The translations under genes and the position numbers were made by a program. From Streptomyces olivochromogenes (GTDB taxonomy: Bacteria; Actinomycetota; Actinomycetes; Streptomycetales; Streptomycetaceae), in assembly GCF_001514115.1 (NCBI RefSeq), contig NZ_KQ948451.1, positions 1,241,608 to 1,305,607 on the forward strand: a DNA stretch of 64,000 nt, read 5' to 3'. How positions within the stretch are numbered: position 1 is the stretch's first letter; each line of letters starts with the position of its first letter. Below the pieces are notes generated by a model that saw nothing but the letters and a program-made list of their open reading frames with translations, was not told where the DNA came from and searched no databases. Shown one piece after another: positions 52,252 through 60,512 of the stretch.

Positions 52252-52887
52252 TCAGACGTCCGCCGACGCCCCCGGCGCGAGCCGCAGGTGCTCGGAGCCG
52301 CCCAGGGAGCCGATCTGGTGGTCGTAGATCGGGCGCGCGAGGTCCGTCAGGAGCGCGTCGTGGATGTCGTACGCGCGCTGCGGCTTCACCTCGCGGACGT
52401 AGTCGATGACCTCGGCGATCTTGTTCCACGGGGCCATGACCGGGAGCATCAGCGTCTCGACCGGCTGCTCGGGGACGGTGAGGGCGTCGCCCGGGTGGAA
52501 GACGCGTCCGCCGTCGATGAGATAGCCGACGTTCGTGATGCGCGGGATGTCCGGGTGGATCACGGCGTGCAGTTCGCCGTGCACCTGGACGTCGAAGCCC
52601 GCGGCGGTGAACGTGTCGCCGTGACCGACGGTGTGCACACGGCCCGGGAAGGCCGCGGAGATCTTCTCCGCGACCGACTTCAGGGTCCAGATCTCGGCCG
52701 CCGGGTTGGACTCCAGACCGGCCCGCAGCCGGTCCTCGTTGAAGTGGTCGAGGTGCTCGTGCGTGACCAGGATCGCTTCCGCGCCGACGGCCGCGTCCTC
52801 CTCGGTGAAGGTCCCCGGGTCGATGACGAGCACCCGCCCGTCCTTCTCGAGACGGATGCAGGCATGCGACTTCTTCGTGAGCTTCAT
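52252..52887 (-). CDS. MBL-fold metallo-hydrolase
   Basis: 211 residues. It begins MKLTKKSHACIRLEKDGRVLVIDPGTF and has the zinc motif VTHEHLDHFNEDRL (HxHxDH) near residue 43. Further His residues are in VHGELHAVIHPD, VFHPGDAL and the C-terminal DIHD and DHQIG. This is the UlaG-like metal-dependent hydrolase type. The substrate is unknown. ATG 52887 is at the family start; the larger open frame upstream lies over the pcaL gene and is not used. Confidence 0.85.
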   Translation of the reverse strand: MKLTKKSHACIRLEKDGRVLVIDPGTFTEEDAAVGAEAILVTHEHLDHFNEDRLRAGLESNPAAEIWTLKSVAEKISAAFPGRVHTVGHGDTFTAAGFDVQVHGELHAVIHPDIPRITNVGYLIDGGRVFHPGDALTVPEQPVETLMLPVMAPWNKIAEVIDYVREVKPQRAYDIHDALLTDLARPIYDHQIGSLGGSEHLRLAPGASADV

Positions 52888-52957
52888 GGGTCCATCCTCC
52901 CCCTCCGGATGCCACGGAGGGCTGCTGAAACAGGTGCTCCCACTACCAGGCTCAAGA

Positions 52958-54253
52958 TCACTCCTGGGGGGTGGTCTCCTCCCGGATGACCTGCTGCGCC
53001 ACCTTGAAGGCGCTGTTGGCGGCCGGGACACCGCAGTAGACGGCCGCCTGGAGGAGCACCTCCTTGATCTCGACCGGGGTGAGGCCGTTGCGGAGGGCGG
53101 CGCGGGTATGGAAGGCCAGCTCGTCGAGGTGACCGCCCGCGACCAGCGCGGTGAGCGTGACACAGCTGCGCGAACGCCGGTCGAGGCCCGGCCGGTCCCA
53201 GATCTCGCCCCACGCGTAGCGCGTGATGAACTCCTGGAAGTCCCCGGAGAACTCGTCCGCCGAGGCCAGCGCCCGGTCCACATGCGCGTCGCCCAGCACC
53301 TCGCGGCGCACCTTGATCCCGGCGTCGTAGGGGTCGGGCCTGCCCAGAACCGCGGGCTGGACGACGGGTGGGGCGATCTCGGCGACGGGTCCGACCGGCG
53401 GGGGTGCCGTGAGCACCGGCTTGACCGGGGCCGCCGGGATGGCCATCTGGCCTGTGGTCGAGTCGTAGGCGGGCTGCCAGGCGGTGGAGAAGTGTCGTAT
53501 CAGCAGGTCGGTGACCGCGGCCGGCTGCTCCACGGGAACCAGGTGCGAGGCGCCGGGTACGACGGCGAGGCGGGCGTCCGGTATCCCGGCGACCAGCGTG
53601 CGGGCCTCGGCGGGTCCGGTGACCTGGTCGTCGGAGCCGACGAGGACGAGGGTGGGGACGCCGACGCGGCCCAGTTCGGCGCGTACGTCGAACGCGGCGA
53701 GCGCCTCGCAGGCGGCGATGTAGCAGCCGGGGTCGGTGGTGCGCACCATCTGCACGGCCCACTCGGTGATCGCGGGCTGCGCGGCGGCGAAGCCGGTCGT
53801 GAACCAGCGCTCGGGCGAGGATCGCGCGATCGGGTCAAGACCGTTGCTGCGCACGATCACCCCGCGCTGGCGGAACTCGTCGGCCGATCCGAAGCGGGGC
53901 GAGGCGGCGATCACGGCGAGCGAGGCGATCCGCTCCGGGTGGCGCAGCGCCAGCTCGATACCGATGGCCCCGCTGAACGCGCAGCCCGCGTAACCGAAGC
54001 GCTGCACGCCGAGCCCGTCGAGGGTGGCGAGCAGCCGCCCCGCCAGTTCGGTGACGGAACCCGCCGGGTAGGCGGGGGCGCCGCCGTGGCCCGGCAGGTC
54101 GAACCGGAAGATCCGCCAGCTCTTGGACAGCTCCGGTATCTGCCGGTCCCACATGTGCCAGGTGGTACCCAGTGAGGGACCGAGGATCAGGACAGGGGCG
54201 TCTTCTGGCCCGTCGAAGCGGTATTGCAGGGTGTTCATCGGTGTCTCACTCAC
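52958..54253 (-). CDS. pcaL: Fused 3-oxoadipate enol-lactonase / 4-carboxymuconolactone decarboxylase
   Basis: About 431 residues. Residues 5-260 are an alpha/beta hydrolase (PcaD): APVLILGPSLGTTWHMWDRQIPEL, nucleophile Ser in GYAGCAFSGAIGIEL, VLVGSDDQVTGP and ASHLVPVEQPAAV. A Pro/Ala-rich linker (about 275-315) leads to a PcaC domain: GIKVRREVLGDAHVDRAL and CVTLTALVAGGHLDELAFHTRAALRNGLTPVEIKEVLLQAAVYCGVPAAN. The fusion performs two successive steps of the protocatechuate branch. No other pca genes are adjacent. GTG 54253 or ATG 54238 may be the start. An IS110-end remnant begins 28 bases upstream and may have replaced the original promoter. Confidence 0.9.
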   Translation of the reverse strand: MSETPMNTLQYRFDGPEDAPVLILGPSLGTTWHMWDRQIPELSKSWRIFRFDLPGHGGAPAYPAGSVTELAGRLLATLDGLGVQRFGYAGCAFSGAIGIELALRHPERIASLAVIAASPRFGSADEFRQRGVIVRSNGLDPIARSSPERWFTTGFAAAQPAITEWAVQMVRTTDPGCYIAACEALAAFDVRAELGRVGVPTLVLVGSDDQVTGPAEARTLVAGIPDARLAVVPGASHLVPVEQPAAVTDLLIRHFSTAWQPAYDSTTGQMAIPAAPVKPVLTAPPPVGPVAEIAPPVVQPAVLGRPDPYDAGIKVRREVLGDAHVDRALASADEFSGDFQEFITRYAWGEIWDRPGLDRRSRSCVTLTALVAGGHLDELAFHTRAALRNGLTPVEIKEVLLQAAVYCGVPAANSAFKVAQQVIREETTPQE

Positions 54254-54280
54254 CCGCCTGACCCTTTCATCTGTCACGAC

Positions 54281-54332
54281 AGCCCCTATGAGCGGGGTCC
54301 TGGCTGTAACTATCTGACCAGGTGGAAGACCT
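54281..54332 (+). mobile_element. IS110-family end remnant A (~52 bp)
   Basis: The stretch from AGCCCCTATGAGCGGGG through GACCAGGTGGAAGACCT matches the 3' end of the full IS110 copy at 57814-57865 with a few changes, in the same orientation. The similarity stops after GACCT, so only the terminal ~52 bases remain. It lies just upstream of pcaL. Confidence 0.8.
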
Positions 54333-54887
54333 GTGAACGACGGCGATTTTGGTTCAGGCCACGATTCCGTGAACGATCTTGGCGCAGTTCGATGACGGTC
54401 AGGCTTCTCGCCGCAGACCTGGCCTCCTCGCAACGAGTCTCGATGCAAAGCAGCCGACCTCAAGATCATTCACGGGATTGATGCTGTTGGTGATCTTCAG
54501 GTGGAACCACGGTGCGTGCGAATAGCCGCTGGTCGCGTGACGGGCGGTTGAGCCGGGCTGTTGGCCGGGGGCGGCCGAGAGCACGTCCGTTAGCTGCAAA
54601 TCCGGCAGCCCCGGGGGTACAACACCTCCGTGCCAACAGGCCCGCGACAAGATCACCAACGACATCCGGAAAGTGAGTCAGAACCCAAACCCGGAGCCAC
54701 ACGCGAGGGCGGCATCGCCGGACGAGCCTGCATCGAGCACGTCCCGGACGGAAGCGGGCACCATACGGGGCGTGGATCACCAACCAACACGTCGGCCGCG
54801 ACCGCCTCGACCACGCCCAACTCGTTGCCCTCACCCACCTCCCAGTGCAACGCGCGCAGTAGCGGACTGGCCTGCGATGATGACGGC
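54333..54887. other. Gene-free, rearranged stretch
   Basis: I see no credible intact gene here. It contains GTTGGTGATCTT at 54485-54496, and the left copy of the ~60-base inverted repeat (54628-54687) that includes the complementary string. From about 54740 to 54865 a + strand frame reads EHVPDGSGHHTG and another WITNQHVGRDRLDHAQLVALTHL, which loosely resembles a helicase-associated-domain relic split by a frameshift. This last point is weak. Confidence 0.5.
54628..54687 (+). repeat. Left copy of ~60-bp inverted repeat
   Basis: It begins CCGTGCCAACAGG and includes GACAAGATCACCAACGACAT and CAGAACCCA. The reverse complement is present at 56307-56365 with one single-base indel in the first 43 bases and a few changes after that. 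The pair brackets 1.6 kb that holds the LigT-like and HNH-like genes. Confidence 0.8.
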
Positions 54888-55415
54888 GTGCCAGAGCCAG
54901 GGACCACTGCCGTCGTCATTGTCTTGCCCGATGCCGCCCCGCTCCTCGATGCGGCGTGGCGTATCGACCCGGCTCTGGTGCGTCGTGGGGTGCCGGCGCA
55001 CGTCTCGCTCCTCTACCCGTTCGTGCCGGAATCGGCGCTGACAGATCAGGACGAGAAGGGCGTGCGTTCCCTGGCTGCAAGTTTCCCGGCAGCTGATCTG
55101 CTCTTGGAGGAGGTCGTGACGGAGTCCGGCTTCGTCGCCGTCACCGTTCCGGGACTCCAAACGATCGTCGATGCGTTCCGCACCCAGTGGCCCGGGTTGC
55201 GCCCGTACAAGGGCCGCTTCGGGGCGCAGCCCGCCGCCCATGTCACGGTCGCTATGGGTGCGGACAACCCGACAGCTGCCGCCCATGTCCGCGCTGCGAT
55301 CGGCAGCCTGCTGCCGCTGCACACCCGTGCGACGGCGGTCCAGCTGGTGGTGCCGACGGAGGAAGGCTGGCAGCCGCGGTTCACCGTGCCGCTCGGCGTC
55401 CCGGACGGGCCGTAG
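54888..55415 (+). CDS. 2'-5' RNA ligase / LigT-like phosphoesterase
   Basis: 175 residues from GTG 54888. Two HxT/S motifs define the 2H phosphoesterase fold: PAHVSLLYPF near residue 43 and AAHVTVAMG near 123, about 80 residues apart. The N-terminal strand TTAVVIVLPDAAPLLDAAW and C-terminal RATAVQLVVPTEEGWQPRFTVPLG complete it. Members hydrolyse 2',3'-cyclic phosphates or ligate RNA ends. No clear ribosome-binding site is seen. It lies inside the segment bounded by the ~60-base inverted repeats. Confidence 0.82.
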   Translation: MPEPGTTAVVIVLPDAAPLLDAAWRIDPALVRRGVPAHVSLLYPFVPESALTDQDEKGVRSLAASFPAADLLLEEVVTESGFVAVTVPGLQTIVDAFRTQWPGLRPYKGRFGAQPAAHVTVAMGADNPTAAAHVRAAIGSLLPLHTRATAVQLVVPTEEGWQPRFTVPLGVPDGP

Positions 55416-55626
55416 ACACCGCCCGCCAGTCCCTCGCCCCTGGCCGGCGAACACAGCCCGAGGCCGGCACCCCATCCTCGGCCGCGCCCTGGGCCCCCGC
55501 GACCTCCTGGAGTTCCTGCGGCGGGCAGGACTGGACCCGGAAAACGTCCGCCTGGACGACCCGCTGCTCATCGAGTGGCGCGGCGGCGGGCCAGCCGTCT
55601 GGAGCCCCGATCCCTCCGAGGAGTGA
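55416..55626 (+). pseudogene. Fragment of a small hypothetical gene
   Basis: After the LigT-like stop, a + strand frame ending at TGA 55626 reads LGPRDLLEFLRRAGLDPENVRLDDPLLIEWRGGGPAVWSPDP, a well-formed acidic helix-strand unit with normal Streptomyces codon use. No start codon with a ribosome-binding site is visible and the preceding residues are non-protein-like. It is probably the 3' remnant of a gene. Nothing else is seen up to 55771. Confidence 0.35.
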
Positions 55627-55771
55627 ACACAGCAGTGCGAGCCGCCACCCGGCGAGGGCGACGGCCCGCACTGCTGCGCTACTGCTGTTAGCGGGGCATC
55701 GCAGGCCCGTTCGCCTTCTCCGGCTACTGCGCCCCGGCGTCGGCCGTCTTTGGCTGAGGGGTGATCCCCGA

Positions 55772-56212
55772 TCAGCGGCGGCCGGTGGCCAGGATGACGA
55801 GGAACTGGCCGCCGCCCGCCTCGATGTCGGCGGTCACCGGCAGCCCCGGTAGCAGTCGAGAGAACCGGTCCACCAGCCAATCCGCCGCCTCTTGGGCATC
55901 CTTCCTAGTCGGACAACGGCCCACCGTCTCGCGGCCCCCCTTGCGCTCCAGCCTGTCGCCAACGGCGATCAGCGGCGCGGGTTCGACTACGTACAGGCGC
56001 TCCGGCCAGGCGATGACCACCTTGACCGCACCCTTGCGGCTATTGCACCCGCGGTGCGCGAGCCGCTCGGCGACCTTGGCCTTCCGGTCGGCGGTCCGGC
56101 TGTCGACGCTGGGGCCCCGCGGGTCGTTCACTGACTCGTCGGGGTCGACCGCTTCGTCACACACCCAGCATCGCCAGCCGTCGCGCTCGGCCACATCATC
56201 AAGAAGACTCAT
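55772..56212 (-). CDS. HNH-like zinc-motif protein
   Basis: 146 residues. DGWRCWVCDEAVDPDESVNDPRGPSVDS (CxxC) near residue 13 and ERLAHRGCNSRKGA near 50 (H..CN) form the ribbon of HNH nucleases, though the first catalytic His cannot be placed with certainty. The C-terminal half (APLIAVGDRLERKGGRETVGRCPTRKDAQEAADWLVDRFSRL) is a conserved unit of unknown role. The protein type is common in Streptomyces. It lies within the inverted-repeat-bounded segment. ATG 56212 has no strong ribosome-binding site. Confidence 0.7.
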   Translation of the reverse strand: MSLLDDVAERDGWRCWVCDEAVDPDESVNDPRGPSVDSRTADRKAKVAERLAHRGCNSRKGAVKVVIAWPERLYVVEPAPLIAVGDRLERKGGRETVGRCPTRKDAQEAADWLVDRFSRLLPGLPVTADIEAGGGQFLVILATGRR

Positions 56213-56306
56213 CCGAGCAAACTAACCTGCCCGGCCGCCACCCGCGCACCAGGGCCCCGGTCGGCCAACAGCGCTGCGACACCAGGCTGGCTCTATAGAC
56301 GACGAG

Positions 56307-56365
56307 TGGGTTCTGGCACACGTTCCGGATGTCGTTGGTGATCTTGTCGCGGCCTGTTGGCACGG
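56307..56365 (-). repeat. Right copy of ~60-bp inverted repeat
   Basis: Reverse complement of 54628-54687: TGGGTTCTGG..., then TTCCGGATGTCGTTGGTGAT and CTTGTCGCGG, then CTGTTGGCACGG. The gene-free gap 56213-56560 holds only this repeat and the promoter region of the next gene. Confidence 0.8.
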
Positions 56366-56560
56366 GGCTGGTGCTCCGGGAACCGCACAGGGCGGTGCAC
56401 CTCCTCGCCAGCGGCCGACGTCGGGGCGATCTCCCCCAGGTGGAGACAGCACGGTTCCGGCCAAGCGGAGGCATCGGGCTGATCTTTCCATCCGGTTCCG
56501 GGCGCACCCCGCAGATCAACTTCCTAGACTGGTGGTGCTGTTGGAGCTGGAGGGAAAGTT

Positions 56561-57655
56561 GTGACTGCCAGAGGATCGACGCCCCCTGTTGCGGCGGCTG
56601 CCCTGCTGATGCTGGTGACGAGCTGCACAGGCGCCTCCTCGGACAGGAGTGACGGACGTCCGGCCCCGTCTGCCATATCCCGACCTGTCATAGACAGGGC
56701 TGAGGCGAAAGAGGTCTTCGCCGCCTACGACCGCACCAACGCCCGTGCCGATACGGCGATGGACGACGCGGCCCAAGGGCAGGTACAAACCGGCGTGCTG
56801 CTCAAGGAATCGCTGGCCGCGTACTAAGTGCATCGCAAGGCAGGAACGAAGGACGAAGTCGCCCACCTGGTCCGTCCCAAGTTCCTGATCCCGTCGGAGA
56901 AAGCCGACGCCGGCTTCCCGCGCTTCTTCGCCGTACTGAGCAAATGGAAGGGTCAGGAGAAGGACCGCTCGTCACAGCTGTTCTACTTCGCACAGACTCA
57001 GCCCGGCGGACCGTGGAAGGCCACCGCCTCCATCTGGGCGCTCACCGAACCACTCAAGAAGCCCTCCGCCACCGATCCCGCGCCGGGTCCGACGTCGACC
57101 GAAAAGGGCCGCACCATCGTGCGGATGAAGCCCAAACAACTTCCCGCCCTGCGCCGCAATCCGGACGACACCGTGCAGCTGTCTCCGACCGGATCAGCGG
57201 AGCGCTCCGTGCGTGGCGCCTTCGCGGACTACCTCACGTTCGATCCTCCGCAGGGAAAACTCGCGGATCGGCGCTTCGCCCGCGGTCCCATGACCAGCGA
57301 TCTCGTGAAGTTCTTCAATGGATGGGCGGACCCCGAACTCGAGCGCAGCCTGTCGTACCGGCCGGCGGGCACCGCGCTGCCGGTGCTGCGCCTGGACTCG
57401 GGTAGTTCGCTGGTGGCGTGCACCCTGCAGCAGACGCACCGGGTGGCCGGAGTCGGTGCGAGCGGAACAGTGGTGTTCGAAAAGGACTCGGACACCCAGA
57501 TCATGCTCGGAGGCGGACCGGAGTGGCGCGAAGCCACGTCGATCAGCAGCATGACGGTGCTGCTCGAGGTGCCAGCCAAGGCAGGTGCTGCGGCGACCGT
57601 CCTGTCCTGCGACTGCTACGACCCGACCCTGTTGTCGGCGACCGGAGTGCGATGA
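56561..57655 (+). pseudogene. Lipoprotein gene interrupted by an in-frame TAA
   Basis: The first 88 codons encode MTARGSTPPVAAAALLMLVTSC, a signal with lipobox VTSC, and a helical start. TAA at 56825-56827 then interrupts the frame, which continues without shift as VHRKAGTKDEVAHLVRPKFLIPS and on for 275 codons to a natural TGA. The residues around the stop (LLKESLAAY*VHRKAGT) read as one continuous protein, so a single substitution (for example CAA to TAA) is likely. The second half has no ribosome-binding site of its own; a GTG directly follows the stop, so reinitiation is conceivable. The family was not recognised: a putative lipoprotein of about 364 residues. Confidence 0.7.
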
Positions 57656-57818
57656 CGTCCTCAACGTCGGGCCAAGGCGCCGCAGGACAGCTGCTGCACC
57701 TGAGCCTCGACGTGGGCGCGATGCGGGAATGATGTCGCGCCGGGCCTTCACTTGCCCGTCCGCCGAACACGGAGTCCCCGCCAGCACCATCAGATCGGGG
57801 CTCCTCAAATCACAGCCC

Positions 57819-58934
57819 CTACGAGCGGGGGCCTGGCTGTAGCTGTTTGACCAGGTGGAAGACCTCCCGGGCCGCATAGCGCTTGAGGCAACGGACGATT
57901 TCGCGCCGGGTCTTGCCCTCCTTGATCCGACGCTCGTAATAGTCCTGGGTGCGCGGGTCGACCCGCAGGCGGGTGAACACGATGCGATGGAGCGCGGCAT
58001 TGGCCTGACGGTCGCCGCCGCGGTTGAGGCGACGGACCTGCCGACGTCCCGAGGAACGCTCGACGGGGCTCACCCCGCACAAGGCAGCGAAGGACGCCTC
58101 GCTGTCCAGCCGTTCCGGGTTGTCCCCCACCGTGATCAGCAGAGCGACAGCCGTGTCCGGGCCAACCCCCACCACATCGAGCAGCTGCGGGGCATGACAT
58201 TCCACGAGCCGGGCCAGCCGAGCGTCCACCTCGCGGATCTCCTCGGAGAGCTGTCCGATCCGGGATGCCAGCAGGCCCAGCGTGATCCGGGTGGCCTGCA
58301 GCACCGACTCCTCGCCTGCCCCCTCGTGACTGCTCGCGTCGGTGAACCGCGCACAGGTACGGAAGAGTTCGGCATTGCCCAGGCCGGCCAGCTCTTCCCG
58401 CAAGGCGGGATCGGCGGTGACGATCACGGCCTTGAGCGGGTTGATGGTCTGGGTGCGGGCTTTCACGGCCGACGCCTTCGTGAGCTTGTACATCCTGGCG
58501 ATCTGCACCGGCCCGTCGCCCGATTTGGCCCGAGCACAGGCCCGCCCGCTCAGCACGGCTCGCGCCGCATTCTGGGCATCGAGCGGATCCGACTTGCCGC
58601 GCCGACGGCGATCTGCCCGGTCCATCCAGTTCACGTCAAACACGTCCACGCCCTGGGCCAGCAGGTAGCGCGTCAGGGACGCCCCGCAGGAGCCGGTCCC
58701 CTCCACCCCGGCCCGCCTCACGGCTCCCGACCTTCTGGCCCACTTCAGCAGAGCGCGGTAGCCGGCCGCGGTGGCCGGGAACTCGTCAGTGGCCAGCACC
58801 GCCCCCGTCAAGGAGAGCACCGAAGCCACATGGGCATCCCGGTGCGTATCCACTCCCAGCACCACCTCCCCCGCAGGGCGGCGACGGCGGGGCTTCGGAG
58901 CAGGCAACGTAGTGGACATGGTCGAACTCGCCAT
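57819..58934 (-). CDS. IS110-family transposase (DEDD type)
   Basis: 371 residues, intact. The N-terminal RuvC-like DEDD domain shows VVLGVDTHRDAHVASVLS near residue 27, RRAGVEGTGSCGASLTRYL near 75, and KSDPLDAQNAARAVLSG near 115. The C-terminal Transposase_20 domain has LLDVVGVGPDTAVALLITVGD, FAALCGVSPVERSSGRR and RQANAALHRIVFTRL. These recombinases work with a structured RNA encoded in the non-coding end of the element. The stop codon lies in the element's terminus. Elements of this kind are common in Streptomyces. Confidence 0.93.
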   Translation of the reverse strand: MASSTMSTTLPAPKPRRRRPAGEVVLGVDTHRDAHVASVLSLTGAVLATDEFPATAAGYRALLKWARRSGAVRRAGVEGTGSCGASLTRYLLAQGVDVFDVNWMDRADRRRRGKSDPLDAQNAARAVLSGRACARAKSGDGPVQIARMYKLTKASAVKARTQTINPLKAVIVTADPALREELAGLGNAELFRTCARFTDASSHEGAGEESVLQATRITLGLLASRIGQLSEEIREVDARLARLVECHAPQLLDVVGVGPDTAVALLITVGDNPERLDSEASFAALCGVSPVERSSGRRQVRRLNRGGDRQANAALHRIVFTRLRVDPRTQDYYERRIKEGKTRREIVRCLKRYAAREVFHLVKQLQPGPRS

Positions 58935-59130
58935 ACCCGATTCCCTTCCCGGTCCGATGACGTGTCGCGTTGCCGGTACCGGGCCGCGTCGGGCGGTCAG
59001 AATCGTGAGGACGCCACAGCGATCGGCAGGCCCCTATCGGGACACGCCCCGCCAGTCCGGTACCGACAACGCACCATCCCCGGCCAACGGCCGACACTGT
59101 GGCAGCGGGACACTTCGGTCAGAAATATCA
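58935..59130 (-). ncRNA. Candidate bridge (seek) RNA region of the IS110 element
   Basis: In the IS110 group the guide RNA that pairs with donor and target is encoded in the non-coding stretch upstream of the transposase. Here that is the ~200 bases beyond 58934 on the minus strand. It holds several potential stems (for example GCCGGTACCGGGC near 58970 and CCGGTACCG near 59058). No folding could be run, and boundaries are a guess from position. Confidence 0.3.
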
Positions 59131-59212
59131 TGAGTCAGGCCCCGGGCCCGGGACAGCACCCGCCCATCCTCCCGCTGCCATCTCTGCCGCGCTCAGGGGC
59201 CGCAGAAGATGC

Positions 59213-59733
59213 TCAATCCCCCTCACGCAACACCCCGGAACCTGATCCCAACCGACCACAACAGCGCACGCAGACAAGCGGCACGTTCAAAATCAGGCCC
59301 AGCACGTTGACGGCGAGTCCCCGCTTCCTGCCGGGCGTCTTCGCGTTCGCGTCCAGTCCCGTCGTCGCCTTCGGCACCCCGGCCGCCACGCGGACGGACT
59401 GGGTGTCGATGATCACCAGGGACGGGTCCTCTAATCGTCTGGACCGCTCCCGCACCTGGCAGCGCAGGATCTCCTGGATCCGCTTATCAAGGCCGTCCTG
59501 GCGCCACAGGTGAAGTAGTAGAACACCGCCGACCAGGCCGGGAGGTCGTGTGGCAGGAGCCGCCACTGACAGCCCGTCCGGTTCTGGTAGAGCAGCGCGT
59601 TCACGACCTCGCGCAGGTCGCGGGAGCCCGGGTCCCCGGTCACCGACCGCGCCACCCGCTCCTGCTTCCACGCGGTGACCAGCGGCTCGATCAACGCCCA
59701 CTGCTCGTCGGACAAGTCGGTTGCGTACGGCAT
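59213..59733 (-). pseudogene. IS5-family transposase relic, frameshifted and truncated
   Basis: From 59733 the frame reads [63 protein letters not shown], the typical DUF4096 start of IS5 (IS427-like) transposases. Then the frame shifts by one base at the FT/WRQDG junction and continues [71 protein letters not shown]. After that the match ends; the second and third catalytic acidic residues are missing. A one-base programmed shift is known in some IS5 groups, but the truncation shows it is dead. Confidence 0.82.
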
Positions 59734-59817
59734 CCGTTCATGTCCGCGACTCCATCATGCACACGACATGACGCGAGCGTGGAACTGTCCCATAACCCAC
59801 AAACAGGCGACACCACA

Positions 59818-60342
59818 TCACCAGCAACAGGACTTAACGCCCTCTCGCAACCCGAGGATGACGACGTAGCCGTCGCCTTGTCCGGCATTTGCCCATGTGG
59901 GGGACTCGAATGCCTTCTTGGGCGAGCCCAGAGGTTTTATCTCAAGCTCAGTCTCGCGGTACGCAGGCTCAATGTGCGGAAACGGCGGCTGCCGGTACTG
60001 CCGCCCGCTCCGGTCGACGCCGACGAACCCGTACTCCAGTCGGCGCGCCTGCGGCGCCTCCGTGAACACCACAGCGGTCACCCGCCCACCCGCGACCGTC
60101 ATCTTCGCGTCCCACGAGGCCCGGTAGGCACCGGTGATCACGTTCGGCCCGGGCCGCCCTGACGCGTGCCGCTGAATTCTCATCCGTAGCAGCATCGCGT
60201 GGTGCCGAGTGTTCGCCCGCGTACGCGCACGAACAGCGGGCCCCTGCCACGCCAACGACGCGGCCACCGCCACCGGATCACGGAAGGCTGAGGCATCCGG
60301 GTGGGTGCTCGGGTGCGGGTTCAGGGGAACGGGGCTCGTCAC
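59818..60342 (-). CDS. HK97 gp10-like phage tail-component protein, possibly partial
   Basis: 174 residues. The centre, RHASGRPGPNVITGAYRASWDAKMTVAGGRVTAVVFTEAPQARRLEYGFVGVDRSGRQYRQPPFPHIEPAYRETE, has the RLEYGF and QPPFPH motifs of HK97 gp10 (tail-terminator/completion) proteins. The last 25 or so residues (after SPKKAFESPTW) do not look like the family, so the 3' end was probably replaced. No other phage genes are near. It is a stranded prophage gene next to the IS5 relic. Confidence 0.6.
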   Translation of the reverse strand: MTSPVPLNPHPSTHPDASAFRDPVAVAASLAWQGPAVRARTRANTRHHAMLLRMRIQRHASGRPGPNVITGAYRASWDAKMTVAGGRVTAVVFTEAPQARRLEYGFVGVDRSGRQYRQPPFPHIEPAYRETELEIKPLGSPKKAFESPTWANAGQGDGYVVILGLREGVKSCCW

Positions 60343-60512
60343 CGGCGGAGCCTATTTGCTCCCTCGGCCCCACCCTCCGCCCTGCCCTGCCCTGCCCTGC
60401 GGAATCTTGAACGGAACTTTACTGCCGCTTGACGCCGCTCTCAGCTGCGAAGCCTGCCCGCCACTTAGGGTCTTTGGGCTGGTGAGGCAACGGAGGGGAC
60501 GGGCGCAACACC

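Larger units (their letters stand above)
57814..59130 (-). mobile_element. IS110-family insertion sequence (left end uncertain)
   Basis: One complete transposase gene on the minus strand, with the 3' end at about 57814 (AGCCCCTACGAGCGGGGG) defined by similarity to the two remnants at 54281 and 63108. The 5' end is not fixed: IS110 elements have no terminal inverted repeats. A CCCCTATCGGGACACGCCCC string near 59030 resembles the other end and may mark it. I therefore give 59130 only as an outer limit. Confidence 0.75.

Noticed and set aside
54740..54865. Helicase-associated-domain gene
   Set aside because: Only a short split resemblance (HVPDGSGHHTG / WITNQHVGRDRL) in two frames, with no start, stop or neighbouring domain; too weak for a feature of its own.
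60343..60512. Short CCCTG repeats before the WXG-like gene as a regulatory array
   Set aside because: Only three or four five-base units in a C-rich stretch; too simple to separate from composition.
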